Of a stretch of DNA of 64,000 bases, positions 32,727 through 43,235 are shown in pieces. The notes beneath the pieces are model-generated. The model was not told the origin of the DNA and searched no databases. It saw only the letters and a program-made list of their open reading frames with translations. Within the stretch, counting starts at the first letter, position 1, and every line of letters starts with the position of its first letter. The stretch comes from Candidatus Agathobaculum pullicola (GTDB taxonomy: Bacteria; Bacillota; Clostridia; Oscillospirales; Butyricicoccaceae): positions 1-64,000 of the forward strand of contig DXEF01000033.1 of NCBI GenBank assembly GCA_019115085.1. The letters are read 5' to 3'. The position numbers and the translations under genes are program-made.

Positions 32727-34788
32727 CGGTATCTCCGTCACACGTCTCCGGATAGCCATACGCTTTTTCGAACCGCTGCATTATGCCAGATTCGTCATAC
32801 ATGCCGTGGACATACTCCTGCAGCAAAGGACGCAAGCAATCCGTCCAGAGCTGATCAAAACTCAAGGTTTGCAGCTTCAAAAAGTATGCTGCGCCAATTT
32901 GATAGTTTTCATTGAGTTCTTCCGTATTGGCAATCACTTGATTCAATGCCGTCATACGTCGAATGGCTTCCTCTTTCTTTTCCCCAATCTGATCAAGCAT
33001 CTCCAGCCGATCGTTCGCCTTGATCTCAATGAATCGAAAACGGCGGCGCATCGCAAAATCAAAACTGTCTACCGAACGGTCAATATCATTCATTGTTCCG
33101 ATCAAATAGACATTCTCCGGGATATAGAATTTTTCATCCGGATCCACATGCATATTGGCATATTGCGTCGATACGGCACCAGTTTCTCCTCGATAACCCG
33201 TATCTATCGCAAAGAAAAGCTCACCAAAAATCTTAGAGATCTCACCGCGATTGATTTCATCGATGATAAAGACATAGTTCTTTCGTTGTTCCCGCTTCAC
33301 AGCCGCTTTTGCAGCTTTTTTCTTTCTGGATTTGATTTCTTTATAAAGCGCAAAATCATAGGAATATGCTTGCGTTGCAAATTGCTTGCCAAAAAAACTG
33401 GTAACATCCTTTATCTTATCAAATATTCGATCTGATTCCAGCATTTTTCTGATTTCGTCCATATTTAGACTGAGCGTATCCACACATGCATTACCCGGAA
33501 TGCGGATGCTAATGTGTCGATCATCAATGCCTGTAATGAAAAACGTGTTGCCAGTAATGGTACGGAACTCGTCCTCTCCCAGTTGTATGCTCGCAAAAAA
33601 CTCCTCCAACGCATCTTGCGCGGATACTTCCTTTGCAATCATCTCTTGCGATTTTGAAGAATCCTCGTAGTTTTTCCTGGCGCGGGCAATAAACTTTTTA
33701 AAAATGCCATCCTGTAACTCAAGCCCCATCGAGCCATCGCCATTAAGTTTAGGCCGTAAGCCCTCAACGAAATCCGTATAATCATAGCTCGGATGAAACT
33801 GCACAAACCCTATCTGCTGCTTTTGCTCATCCGGCAAATCTTCATACCGATCATAGTATCCCTCGCTGACAATATCCGCTGCAATTTCCCTCGCGAGATA
33901 GGTTTTACCTGTGCCGGGTGCTCCTCGGAAAATAATATTCTTTGAGGCTCGCAGCAGAGCCGAATATGGATTTGGCGCATCTTCGACGCGCTGTGCCGGC
34001 CTAACAGGTATATTTTCTATGTTATTCGCTGTTTTTTCCTCTCTCTCATTCTTATCACGATATACTAAAACAAATCGGTCTCCCGGTTCTCCAAATCGCT
34101 TTAAGCATTCCTGCACAAATAGGATTGTCGAGAAAATATTCCAGCAGTACAGCACAAACTGTCGGCCGTTATCATACCCATATGTCAAATATTCAATCGT
34201 ATTGCGATATCTTCGATATTCATTGACACTTGAATATATGCCGCGTATCACCGGGTTGCTCGGCTTGTACTGGCAGATCGGAAACGTTTCTTTTTCCTCT
34301 ATGGATAATGCCGCTAGCTGTTTCTCAAAAATTTGACACGCTATTCGCGGCATGGTCTGATTGGTATTTCGCCTTTCACCCCTGCCATATTTCCGTCGAA
34401 TCACTGTTCCGTCCACTTTCTCAAAATACGTATCAAGCGGCTTATAATGGTCTCCCAATCCCAAGTCGTCCACTGTAAAACGCTCATCTGTGGATGATAT
34501 TTGATTAGCAGTGATCGTCAATTCATATTTCTGCTGTTTTTCTTCAATCTCAAACCCTTCGTGCTGTAAAAATGTTTTTGCTTCTACGGCGTTAAACGTA
34601 TCTGCTGCAATTTCTGTACCGTTTGCTAGATGATCTGCCACAGCAATCACATATTTGGGTGGATATCTCTTACCATCTTCTGCGATAAGCTCATATCTTG
34701 TGCTTTGATTTTGCACGGGTACGCCATGAGCGTCAATGTACTGCAATGCCGCTGTAATATCCTGTTTTTTTATCTTCGGAATCGCCAT
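32707..34788 (-). CDS. mcrB: McrB GTPase subunit, 693 aa
   Basis: The motor subunit of McrBC restriction, which recognises modified DNA and translocates with GTP. The N-terminal part (about 1-60: QDITAALQYIDAHGVPVQNQ, RYPPKYVIAVA) is a small DNA-recognition head found in many McrB-like proteins. A second domain of unclear specificity reaches to about 280. The AAA+ domain carries Walker A GAPGTGKT, Walker B FIIDEINRGEISKIFGEL and the McrB-specific GTMNDIDRS, followed by the arginine-rich FAMRRRFRF sensor. The start ATG follows GAGGTG. It overlaps mcrC by 20 bases. Because mcrC is frameshifted, the system is probably silent at present. Confidence 0.9.
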   Translation of the reverse strand: MAIPKIKKQDITAALQYIDAHGVPVQNQSTRYELIAEDGKRYPPKYVIAVADHLANGTEIAADTFNAVEAKTFLQHEGFEIEEKQQKYELTITANQISSTDERFTVDDLGLGDHYKPLDTYFEKVDGTVIRRKYGRGERRNTNQTMPRIACQIFEKQLAALSIEEKETFPICQYKPSNPVIRGIYSSVNEYRRYRNTIEYLTYGYDNGRQFVLYCWNIFSTILFVQECLKRFGEPGDRFVLVYRDKNEREEKTANNIENIPVRPAQRVEDAPNPYSALLRASKNIIFRGAPGTGKTYLAREIAADIVSEGYYDRYEDLPDEQKQQIGFVQFHPSYDYTDFVEGLRPKLNGDGSMGLELQDGIFKKFIARARKNYEDSSKSQEMIAKEVSAQDALEEFFASIQLGEDEFRTITGNTFFITGIDDRHISIRIPGNACVDTLSLNMDEIRKMLESDRIFDKIKDVTSFFGKQFATQAYSYDFALYKEIKSRKKKAAKAAVKREQRKNYVFIIDEINRGEISKIFGELFFAIDTGYRGETGAVSTQYANMHVDPDEKFYIPENVYLIGTMNDIDRSVDSFDFAMRRRFRFIEIKANDRLEMLDQIGEKKEEAIRRMTALNQVIANTEELNENYQIGAAYFLKLQTLSFDQLWTDCLRPLLQEYVHGMYDESGIMQRFEKAYGYPETCDGDTDEATEN

Positions 34789-34821
34789 ATCACACCTCAA
34801 GCTTTTCTTTATAAAAGTCAT

Positions 34822-35146
34822 ATCACATTGAAAAAATCAAACAGTTTCTCAACCCGCCACTACGCGCATGATTATTCGAGTATCTTCTTTTATTAGCTAT
34901 TTCCATTGTACTGTATCAAAGCAACGTCTGCAAGGCGTACCTTAGCGCTTCGCACCTTCTTATTTTTGCACGCCGCTCCCCCATTTCTTGTAGAATTTTA
35001 CATGATATGTTAATATCCAGATATGGACTATTATTTACCGGCAATTTAAGCAGCCGTGCGAGCAGAACTTTATGTCCCGGTTCATAAAACAAAGAGCACC
35101 TGAAAATTCCGAAATTGCATACCCACTGTTGAAATGGAGGTAGCGT
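34822..35146. other. Divergent promoter region, mcrB and WYL gene
   Basis: About 325 bases of AT-rich sequence between divergent genes. It must hold promoters for both. I could not single out a convincing -35/-10 pair or operator. Confidence 0.4.
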
Positions 35147-36142
35147 ATGAGCCAGTCCCGACTATTGCATATCCTCTCGATCCTGGAAACAGAAACCAAC
35201 GAGCACCAGTCTTTATCCCTGCAAGACATTTGCCAGATTTTGTTCCGCCGGTATCCGGAAGATCGTTGCTCCCCGCAACGTGTGCGCAACGACATTGCCA
35301 CTCTGCAGGCAGTCAGCGACGAAGGGATCGTGTCCTTTCATCTGGAACAGGAACCCACTTGGCGAAATAAAAAGCAATATCGCCTTTATCATCCCTCTTT
35401 CGGATTAAACGAAGCGCGCATGGTATTCGACTCGATCTCTATCAGTCCGTTGTTGAGCCAATCACAAAAGAACGCCATTCTTTCTTCATTAGAAGGCTTC
35501 CTTTCCCGCAAGGAAGTACAGCAGCTTAAGCAGCGTGTACAGGCGCGCCCTTGCCTGATGCAAAACGAGATGCTTCCACAGACGCTTCAGTTGATTTATC
35601 AGGCTATCGAAGATCACAAGTGCCTTTCCTTCAACTACACGCGATTTGATATCCACGGCCAACAGAAAATCGTCAAAAGCTATCAGCATATTCGCCCGAT
35701 TCAGGTGATCTGGGAACAGGAACGCTACTATTTGATCGCCCTCAATCCTGCGCATGAGGAAACCGACCAACAGAGAAATTACCGCATTGACCGCATCATT
35801 AACATTGCCTTGGACGCAGGGACATGGAAAACGATTGCAGCTCCATTACACAGCTATGGTCAATTCGACATGTTTTCCTCCAAGGAGAAAAGTGTTGTCA
35901 CATTCCGGATACATCAAACGCTTCTCGATATGGTTTTTGAAACCTTCGGAACTGATATTATCTGCCGCCCAGATTACGAAAAGGCGGACTGGATCATTTT
36001 CTCCGCCGAAGTCGATCTGTCTACAGGTTTCGATCGATGGGTGCTTCGTCAGGCCAACAAAATCGAAATCATCACGCCTCTGCCGGTACGGCAGCATATT
36101 CAGCAGCTTCTGCAGCAAATTCTTTCGAATTACGGCGATTAA
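35147..36142 (+). CDS. WYL-domain transcriptional regulator, 331 aa
   Basis: A winged-helix N terminus (about 1-80: LLHILSILETETNEHQ, YPEDRCSPQRVRNDIATLQAV) is followed by a WYL domain (about 150-240: CLSFNYTRFDIHGQQKIV, RPIQVIWEQERYYLIAL) and a C-terminal WCX extension. WYL proteins often repress phage-defence operons and respond to nucleic-acid-like signals. The start follows GGAGG. It lies upstream of, and in the same direction as, a helicase-nuclease and Argonaute-like pair. A perfect 15-bp palindrome lies in the gap, so I infer that it controls that pair. Confidence 0.9.
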   Translation: MSQSRLLHILSILETETNEHQSLSLQDICQILFRRYPEDRCSPQRVRNDIATLQAVSDEGIVSFHLEQEPTWRNKKQYRLYHPSFGLNEARMVFDSISISPLLSQSQKNAILSSLEGFLSRKEVQQLKQRVQARPCLMQNEMLPQTLQLIYQAIEDHKCLSFNYTRFDIHGQQKIVKSYQHIRPIQVIWEQERYYLIALNPAHEETDQQRNYRIDRIINIALDAGTWKTIAAPLHSYGQFDMFSSKEKSVVTFRIHQTLLDMVFETFGTDIICRPDYEKADWIIFSAEVDLSTGFDRWVLRQANKIEIITPLPVRQHIQQLLQQILSNYGD

Positions 36143-36188
36143 ATCGCATCCGGTGGTTTAGTTTTTCATATTTCAAAAAACTTATATG

Positions 36189-36203
36189 CTATCATTATGA
36201 TAG
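36189..36203 (+). promoter_or_regulatory. Candidate operator upstream of the helicase gene
   Basis: CTATCATTATGATAG is a perfect palindrome with a single central base. It sits about 30 bases before the helicase start and directly after a TATGCT -10-like hexamer. It is a plausible binding site for the adjacent WYL regulator. Confidence 0.45.
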
Positions 36204-36235
36204 AACCCATCCCACATTGTGATTCGGAGGTAGAC

Positions 36236-39200
36236 ATGCGCAGAGAATTGACACAATATTTTTCCAACCCGCACGAGTCCAATGGTCTTCTTCTCGCACA
36301 AGCGCCCACTGGATATGGCAAAACCTATGAAACCGTGCAGGCCATTTTTCAATATGTTCAGTCCGGCGGGCAATCTCAAGTCCTTTTCGTCACCAACCTG
36401 CTCAAAAACTTACCCGCAGAGGATTTGCGGAAAATCTACGAAAAGAACGAAATCGGTGACCGTTTTGACAAAGAAGTTCTCGTCTTGGCTTCTACGGCCT
36501 CTACGGTCGAGCAGGCCATTATACACGAAAGTATCCCTGCCGAATTTCAAACCGATGCGTATCAAGAGCTGCTGTCTGCCTGTAAAAATAAGCAGCGGCT
36601 CGAACAGCAGAGCGGTGAATCCAGCCCCGGACTCACACAGTGGCTAAGCGAGCAGATCCGCACAAAGCTGGAACCGCAGTTCCGGCATGCGCTGGAGGCG
36701 CATCTGCGAAAAGCCTTCCCCAATGGACCTGCTCAGCGCCGCGAAGCCATTCGCAGCAAGAAAAAGTATCAATGGATCGCCAAGTTTTATCCCGCTGTTT
36801 TTTGGTCTGACTACAAAATCCTTCTGCTGTCCGTCAAAAAGCTGATGGCGCGCAATGTCACGTTGGTCGAGTCCAGTTTTGATTGCCTGTCCGACCGCAT
36901 GCTCAAAAACCGGATCGTCTGCATCGACGAATTTGACGCCTCGCGCGCCGATATTTTAGACAGTCTGATTGACCAGGCGCTGAAGCTGCGCGCCGATTAC
37001 CTTCAGCTTTTCTTGCAGGTCTATCAAAGCATTACCACCCATCAATGCTCTCGCGAGCTGGAAGCCGCACGAATAAAATATGAAGCCAACCGCACCCTGA
37101 CATGGGACAGGCTGTTACAGCAGGCTGAGAAAATCTATCAGGACGGCGCGCTGTATTATAGCATGAAAACCGTTGACACCGGTGCCAACAAAGGCCGGAA
37201 CTTTCTTTTTCACGACACCTCCTACCATACGGTGCTGAACGACAACCGCACACACATACGGGCCGTTTGCAACGAAGGTGCAGCACAGGTTCAAATCCAT
37301 TTTGAGACCACGGAAGAATACAATGCTCACAAGCAGCAACCACGCATCGTGCTGCAAACACTGCTGCGGCGCATTCATGTCTTTCTGCAACGGTTTCAGC
37401 GCTATGTCTATGGTTGGGCTTCCTGTAATGCCAAAGCGATCAATACCTGTCTGCCGCAAACCAATGACCTTTATACCACGGCAGCTGCCATAGATACCAT
37501 CTTTCACGATTATTCACTCGCCGCGTATCAGCCAGCGCTTATGACCGGATATCTGGCCAAAAGCGAAAAACAGCATGGCAAGCAAGAGCTGCTCGCCCCC
37601 AACCTTTCCTTTTATGAAACGGGCTTCCGCCTGTTTGAATTCATCGACGACGACCACCACCGTGCAAAAACCTATCTGCAATATCTCCAGATGAAAAACA
37701 CGCCGGAACGCATCTTGCTCTACCTCTGTCGTCTGGCCAAAGTCGTTGGTCTTTCCGCCACAGCGGCTTTGCCGACCGTGCTGGGCAATTATGATTTGCG
37801 ATATATCAAGGGCAGCTGGGAGATCGCTATCATGAGCTTTCCGCAGAAACACAGGCGCAGATTCGGGCTCAGCTGCAAGAACTTTGGACACCCTATCGAG
37901 ACGGCCGCATCCAACTCCATTTGGACGTGGTGGATCGAAGCGACCTGCATTTGCCGATTTTGGATCGCTTGACAGAAATATTCTCTTCAGCCGAACGCGC
38001 ACAGCATTATGAGCGCCGTTTCATCAGCTTAGGCATGAAGGACTATATACAACATAGGTATTGCAATCTATTTACTGCGATGAAAGCCTTTTGGACGCAC
38101 GCAGATATTCGGTCCTTTTTATGTCTCAATCAGGTGCTCCCCAAACCGGGAAAGGCAGAATTCGACGAAAACCTATTACACGACGCTTTTCACGATCTGC
38201 AGGCTATCTATGCCCCGGACACACAGGGAAGCATGACGGTTTTGCGCAGCGGCCCCCAGTTTGAAACTGCCAAAGACGCGCTATTACAGGACCTGCAAAA
38301 CGGTGCCAAACGCTTCGTGCTTTCCAGCTATCAGACCCTCGGCGCCGGGCAAAATCTACAATACCGCATTCAAGATCGACACGGCTTTGTTCTGCTGCAA
38401 ACCGACTTTGATGAAACAGACAGCCGTTTTTTCAAAAAGGATTTCGACGCCCTCTATCTGGGGGATATCACCCATACCATCGTCAACCTGAACGAAGAAG
38501 GCGCATTGGACGAAAAGTCCTTACTCCACTCCTGTTTCCAGGCAGAGTGCCTGTATGAGAATGACGAAATCTCCCATCAAACACTCGTGGACACGCTAAA
38601 AAACGCGCTTCGCCGCTTCGCCGGCACACCCATTCAATCCAATTCGAAGCAGAACAGCCTGCGGCAAAGCGACAGTTTCTACGGACAAATCACGCGGGAT
38701 GTGCTGCAAGCCGTAGGACGCATGGGGAGAACCTTTGTTAAGAATCCCAACCTATATCTGTTTATCACAGAAAAGACCCTGCGCAATCTAAGCCCCGCCT
38801 GTCTGCGTGACCGTATTCTCAGCCCGGAAATGGAGGCGCTGCGCACCGCGCGGGAGGAATTCGGACACGCTGCTGCCCCATGCGATCACCTGCACAACGA
38901 AGCCGAGCGAAAAGCGACAAAGGGCAAGGAATACATTTTACGCATGTTAAGCACCGAATGGACGGAAGACAGCATGCAGTTATGGCGGGCTTTGCGGCAA
39001 ACCGTACTTCAGCATCCGCGCGCCGATCGGAATACATGGGAACAGAGCCCGATCATACGAGCCTATTACATCCCGCTTTCGGAAGAGCAGCACTGCTACT
39101 ATTACGCACAAAAAGGCGATTTTTCTCAGGTGACACTTTCCCATGGGCAAAGCAAAACAGAATTTGCAGTCTCCCTGCCGGAAGGGCAATTTGCTTGTAC

Positions 39201-39708
39201 AGTTAGTGCCGAGGACGCACGGCTTGCACTGCTTCTGTCCTACCCGGGCATGTGCGCGCATTTTATCGAGCAGGGGTATGCTACTTCATTCACAGGCGGT
39301 CCCTATATTCTCAGCCCAGTCCCTTTTCAAAACATCTACAAGGGCGCTTTGGGGGAAGTTGCCGGACGGTTCATTCTACAAAGAGAACTGGGGCTTTGCT
39401 TGCAGGAGATTGAAGACCCCGCCCGGTTTGAACTTTTTGATTTTACCGCGCAAAACCATCTCTATTTTGACTTCAAGCATTGGAAAGCAAACATGCAAAT
39501 GGACGAAGACAGCATGCGCTCCAAGATCCTGCAAAAGCTAGATCAGATCGGTGGCAAGCGCGCATTCATCATCAATCTGTTTTCAGACGGCTCTTCCGAG
39601 CCAACCTGTACCAACGACCAACGGCTGATCGAGGTGCCCGGGCTACTGCTCCCGAACGGGCAAGTCGATCCCACCGCCCTTGCGTATATCGAGAGGTTTC
39701 TTTTATGA
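36236..39708 (+). pseudogene. DdmD-like helicase-nuclease, frameshifted at a G run
   Basis: Corrected, this is a protein of about 1,157 residues with an SF2 helicase and a C-terminal nuclease. Motif I is QAPTGYGKT, motif II CIDEFDAS, motif III VGLSATAALP and motif VI QAVGRMGRTF. The nuclease is PD-(D/E)XK-like (GALGEVAG, LFDFTAQNHLYFDFKHWK). The frame breaks at 37810-37812: with one more G in the run, RYIKG continues into QLGDRYHELSAETQ in the second frame. As read, helicase and nuclease are separated. The start has GGAGG upstream; an ATG 13 codons earlier does not. Its stop overlaps the next gene by four bases. The architecture and partner suggest the plasmid-eliminating DdmD protein. Confidence 0.75.
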
Positions 39709-41741
39709 CAGATACCAACCAGATGGAAATCCATTTTGATCATACCGCCATCGCGCGGGACTTTTCGATTTATGAAATCCGACGCGATAGCGGGGATTAT
39801 TTTCGGAGCAAAATCCCTGATTTTGCTTTGGAGGAATGCCATGCGCGCGCTGTCGCTTACGAATACGGCTCCACCTGCTATATCCTTTATGCCAGAAACG
39901 AAGCCGAAAAACATGCACTCAAACAAAAGCTAGAAAGCTGCGAGTCGGATTTCTGCATCCATGAAATCTCCTCGCAGCAGCTGGCCCAAACAGGCCAGCA
40001 CCTGCTCGCACAGCTGCTTTGCAACACCATTCCAAGTTTTAAAACAAACCACGCAGAATTTCACAATCTGACCGGTAAACTGTATTGTCAGGATGCTGCT
40101 TGGACACGCCAGCGCAAGGATTTTCTGGTCGGGTTCTGGGCGCTTGAAATTTCGTTTACGCGGGACTGCTGCATTAGGCTTCGTGTTCAAACATTCCGCA
40201 ACACACGCCTTGGTATGAACGACAGCGGCAAAGCCCAATATCTGTTTGATCCGAAACATTATGTCCTGCGTCGTGCATTGTACAGCGAACGTCAGGAACC
40301 GGGCGACCGCTTTGTCCAAGGCGCATGTCATCCAAAGCGTAAAAACAACATTCCCTTTCTGCTTTTTGGTTCATTGACCGAGTATCAAAAGTGCAAAATC
40401 GGTGTTCTGCATTGTTTTTTGCAGGATGTGCAGCAGTTTTTATCCGCCTATATCCAACTGACGCCGGTTGCGCTGGATGAAAATCAGCATGCCAGTACCG
40501 CCTGCCCCACCGAATCCATGGACACGATCCGCCAACGCATCCAAAGCGTTCGCCTGTTTTGGGAGGACACCGTGCAAAACGAACAATCTGCCGCACTACT
40601 CGCCTTGCTGCAGCAGGAATTGCTGCAATACAGCGGCGTGACTTTGCAAGACGGTGTTCCGCAAAAAGGCGACGCGCTGCTTCGTATCATACACCATCAA
40701 GCGTATTATGAGGACTGTCCCGAGCAAGACCCCTATCCCCATGCGCCCCGCAACTGCATTGTGCAGCATATCACGGTAGAAGATTTTCAGCTGACCGGCA
40801 AAAATCAGCGCCGTTCACTTCCGAAAGAAGATTATAACCTGCACAAAATCCTCCAGGAGCTTGCCATCAAAATTGATGTTTTCCAGCGCCGGATGACATG
40901 CTATCCTTGGCCTGCGCTCGGTTTCTCTGCGCCTGTTTCCTTTGTCATGGCAGAGGCCAAAGATAAAAAGCCCAGCCGATTTTATATGCTTCGCGTCTAT
41001 CCCAATGGCGCACTCTCCTTCCATACATGGGAACAAAACTTGCTCGAGAATACCACCGAACAAGAAAAAATCGCACAGCGTTTCACCACTGCCTCCGGTT
41101 ATTTCGATCGGTCTGTGCAAGGTTTGATTTTTGAGGACGAAGATAATATACACACGATTTATGACACCGACCTCTTTACACTCCCCAACATGCAAGCGTT
41201 GGAACAGCTTTTGCGGAAAACGCCTGACGACGAGATTCTGTCTACCCAACCTGTTGCAGAGGCAATACAGGAATATACAGTTTCCGCATCCGAGAAAGAA
41301 AAAGAATCCTGCCAACAAAAGCTCCTTGCGATCGAACAATGCGGCAAACGCGCCAGCAGGAAACAATTACGCCAGCTTCTTAATGTGAGAACCAAGCTGG
41401 GAAAGCAATTAAACATGTTTATCTTTGATCGGACAGGCATTTTGATCGGAGACAATAAAAAGAGCAAGGAAAATCGGGAGCGACTATTCGGCGGAGTTCT
41501 CGGCATTCGGCACTTTATCCGCGACGATGCACAATACTATTATTCCGGATATGTTGATAAAGCACTGAATCGTTCGCTACCGCATGCCTGTAGGATCCGT
41601 AAAGTCTGTTCCACCGGCCATATTCTGCATTTTGAACGCTATCTTCCTCTGCTTGAAGTGGATTTTGTCCGCGCAAGTGGCTGGACCGTGCTTCCTTTTC
41701 CCTTCAAATACCTGCGTGAATGGATGGCGAAGCAACATTGA
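39705..41741 (+). CDS. Putative DdmE/Argonaute-like partner protein, 678 aa
   Basis: A large soluble protein with no transmembrane segment or signal peptide. Length, position after a helicase-nuclease gene (ATGA overlap) and a hydrophobic C-terminal end (HFERYLPLLEVDFVRASGWTV, PFPFKYLREWM, like the last strand and helix of PIWI domains) point to DdmE. DdmE is the guide-binding prokaryotic Argonaute of the DdmDE plasmid-defence system. I cannot make out an intact DEDX catalytic tetrad, which fits DdmE, reported to lack its own cutting activity. This is a context-based assignment; profile or structure comparison is needed to confirm it. Other accessory subunits of helicase-nuclease systems remain possible. 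Confidence 0.5.
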   Translation: MTDTNQMEIHFDHTAIARDFSIYEIRRDSGDYFRSKIPDFALEECHARAVAYEYGSTCYILYARNEAEKHALKQKLESCESDFCIHEISSQQLAQTGQHLLAQLLCNTIPSFKTNHAEFHNLTGKLYCQDAAWTRQRKDFLVGFWALEISFTRDCCIRLRVQTFRNTRLGMNDSGKAQYLFDPKHYVLRRALYSERQEPGDRFVQGACHPKRKNNIPFLLFGSLTEYQKCKIGVLHCFLQDVQQFLSAYIQLTPVALDENQHASTACPTESMDTIRQRIQSVRLFWEDTVQNEQSAALLALLQQELLQYSGVTLQDGVPQKGDALLRIIHHQAYYEDCPEQDPYPHAPRNCIVQHITVEDFQLTGKNQRRSLPKEDYNLHKILQELAIKIDVFQRRMTCYPWPALGFSAPVSFVMAEAKDKKPSRFYMLRVYPNGALSFHTWEQNLLENTTEQEKIAQRFTTASGYFDRSVQGLIFEDEDNIHTIYDTDLFTLPNMQALEQLLRKTPDDEILSTQPVAEAIQEYTVSASEKEKESCQQKLLAIEQCGKRASRKQLRQLLNVRTKLGKQLNMFIFDRTGILIGDNKKSKENRERLFGGVLGIRHFIRDDAQYYYSGYVDKALNRSLPHACRIRKVCSTGHILHFERYLPLLEVDFVRASGWTVLPFPFKYLREWMAKQH

Positions 41742-41869
41742 AACCAGCCAACAGACAGTTCCCTTTCCTATCCAGTACGACATTCAACTCGGTAATTCTC
41801 ATTCTTATCAAAGGCTCCTTGCATAATAAGCTGAATTACGCTTTTATGCAAAAGCAAGCTTACCCAAAC

Positions 41870-41908
41870 ACAGCAAAGAGGCACGGAAAATCCGTGCCTC
41901 TTTGCTGT
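41870..41908. terminator. Bidirectional hairpin between convergent genes
   Basis: An 18-bp perfect stem (ACAGCAAAGAGGCACGGA and its complement) has a 3-nt loop. It lies between the ends of the Argonaute-like gene and the SHOCT-protein gene. Confidence 0.75.
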
Positions 41909-41951
41909 ATATAGACTTCGCCTTAAACTGCACTCTCCCAATAGCTGCAAC

Positions 41952-42980
41952 TTATATCTTCGCCAGCAGCTCCGTCTTTTTCGCTTCGAATTCCTCCTGT
42001 GTAATGGCGCCCATTTCCTGCAGCTTTGCGAGTTTTTCGATCTTGGCAAAGACATCCTCTTCCGGCGCCCCAGCCGTGTCCGCTTTCTTTTTCTTCCCCT
42101 TGGCAAACACGCTGCCGATGCCGCTTTTCAGATCCTGTATGCCCTTGGCCACCTGATCCTTGATCGAGCTTTTTTCTGCTTCTGCCAGCGCATCCTCCTC
42201 CGTGATGTCCTGCATGGACTGATAATCGGCCAACACCTCATCCTCGGTGTAATCGAAGTTCGCTTTATCCAAGGACACGGCCAACCGTTTTGCCATCGGC
42301 AGCATGGAAGCGAAGTTCAGGCCGCCGGAAACCACGCCGCCAACCACAGGGATCGCCTTGGAAATACCTTTGGCTACCGTATCCTTTGTCACCTTAACGC
42401 CGACCAACTTACCGACCTGCTTGACGATCGGATACCAAAGCGTTTTTGTGAGCGCCTTTTGCGGCAGTTTTTTGAGCGTTGTTTTCGCCAGCTGGGAGGA
42501 CAGGATCCTGACACCGGCCGCCGCACCGGATACGCCAAACATCACACCACAGTATAAAATTAGCTGCCCGCGCACGATCTCATCATCGATCTGCCCGTCT
42601 TTCCACAAGTCCTGCGCACCATATAAATACGCCAGTTCCTGCGCCAACCGCAGTGACATACCAAAAAACTGTAGGGTATCTGCCGGAACAGTCAGTCCCA
42701 TTGCAAGACCACCCGGAATGCCCATAGCAAAGGAAGCCGCAGACGAAGTGCTTGTCCGCACCAAGATGAGCTTATTGGCGATTCGTGCCAAATCCTCCCG
42801 GGTGCAGCTGGCACCGATCGGGCCAAGGTCGATGATTTGCTGCGTATCCACATCCTCTTTGGCGAAGCATTCTCCCAAAAACTTCTGTCGATCGACTTTC
42901 ACACCCGGAATCTGAACGGCGTTGTTGATAATTGCCTCAAGAGCGACTTCGCTGGTTTGTGCGCTATAAACTTCCTCCAT
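41952..42980 (-). CDS. EcsC-like / SHOCT-domain protein, 342 aa
   Basis: The central part contains glycine- and alanine-rich amphipathic stretches (ASFAMGIPGGLAMGLTVPADTLQFF, GVMFGVSGAAAGVRIL, AIPVVGGVVSGGLNF) resembling EcsC-type membrane-associated proteins. The C-terminal 30 residues (FAKIEKLAKLQEMGAITQEEFEAKK) are a SHOCT motif, an oligomerisation helix pair. The ATG chosen has AGGAGG nine bases upstream. A frame beginning 13 codons earlier has none. The function is unknown. Within a defence island, a membrane-linked effector is conceivable, but nothing proves it. Confidence 0.7.
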   Translation of the reverse strand: MEEVYSAQTSEVALEAIINNAVQIPGVKVDRQKFLGECFAKEDVDTQQIIDLGPIGASCTREDLARIANKLILVRTSTSSAASFAMGIPGGLAMGLTVPADTLQFFGMSLRLAQELAYLYGAQDLWKDGQIDDEIVRGQLILYCGVMFGVSGAAAGVRILSSQLAKTTLKKLPQKALTKTLWYPIVKQVGKLVGVKVTKDTVAKGISKAIPVVGGVVSGGLNFASMLPMAKRLAVSLDKANFDYTEDEVLADYQSMQDITEEDALAEAEKSSIKDQVAKGIQDLKSGIGSVFAKGKKKKADTAGAPEEDVFAKIEKLAKLQEMGAITQEEFEAKKTELLAKI

Positions 42981-43196
42981 CTTTTGCATCCTCCTAAATT
43001 TCGATACACCCTGATCCATCCCATATTATAACACAATTTAGCATTTCAGGAAGTATCTTGTTCTTGTTGCCTTCCGATAAGCCCAACCGCCCGATTAAAA
43101 GCTGGGCGGTTTTTGCTTCTCACCGTTTGCGTGCTGGCGCGGCCACGCGAAATTTGCAAGCCCTGTCATGGGGATGTGATTTCGCAATAAAAGTTC

Positions 43197-43226
43197 TTGA
43201 CTGCACGCAGCGTGCAGTTTTACGGT
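43197..43226 (+). promoter_or_regulatory. MerR-type promoter with embedded palindrome
   Basis: TTGACT (43197-43202) and a TACGGT-like -10 (43221-43226) are 18 bp apart, longer than normal. A perfect 17-bp palindrome CTGCACGCAGCGTGCAG (43201-43217) lies between them. This stretched spacer with a central dyad is the hallmark of promoters activated by MerR proteins. A MerR gene starts ten bases later. Confidence 0.6.
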
Positions 43227-43235
43227 GAGGAGGTA

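Noticed and set aside
41870..41908. Perfect 18-bp hairpin as a small RNA or a miniature transposon end
   Set aside because: It sits exactly between convergent genes with a 3-nt loop and no flanking target duplication, so a bidirectional terminator explains it.
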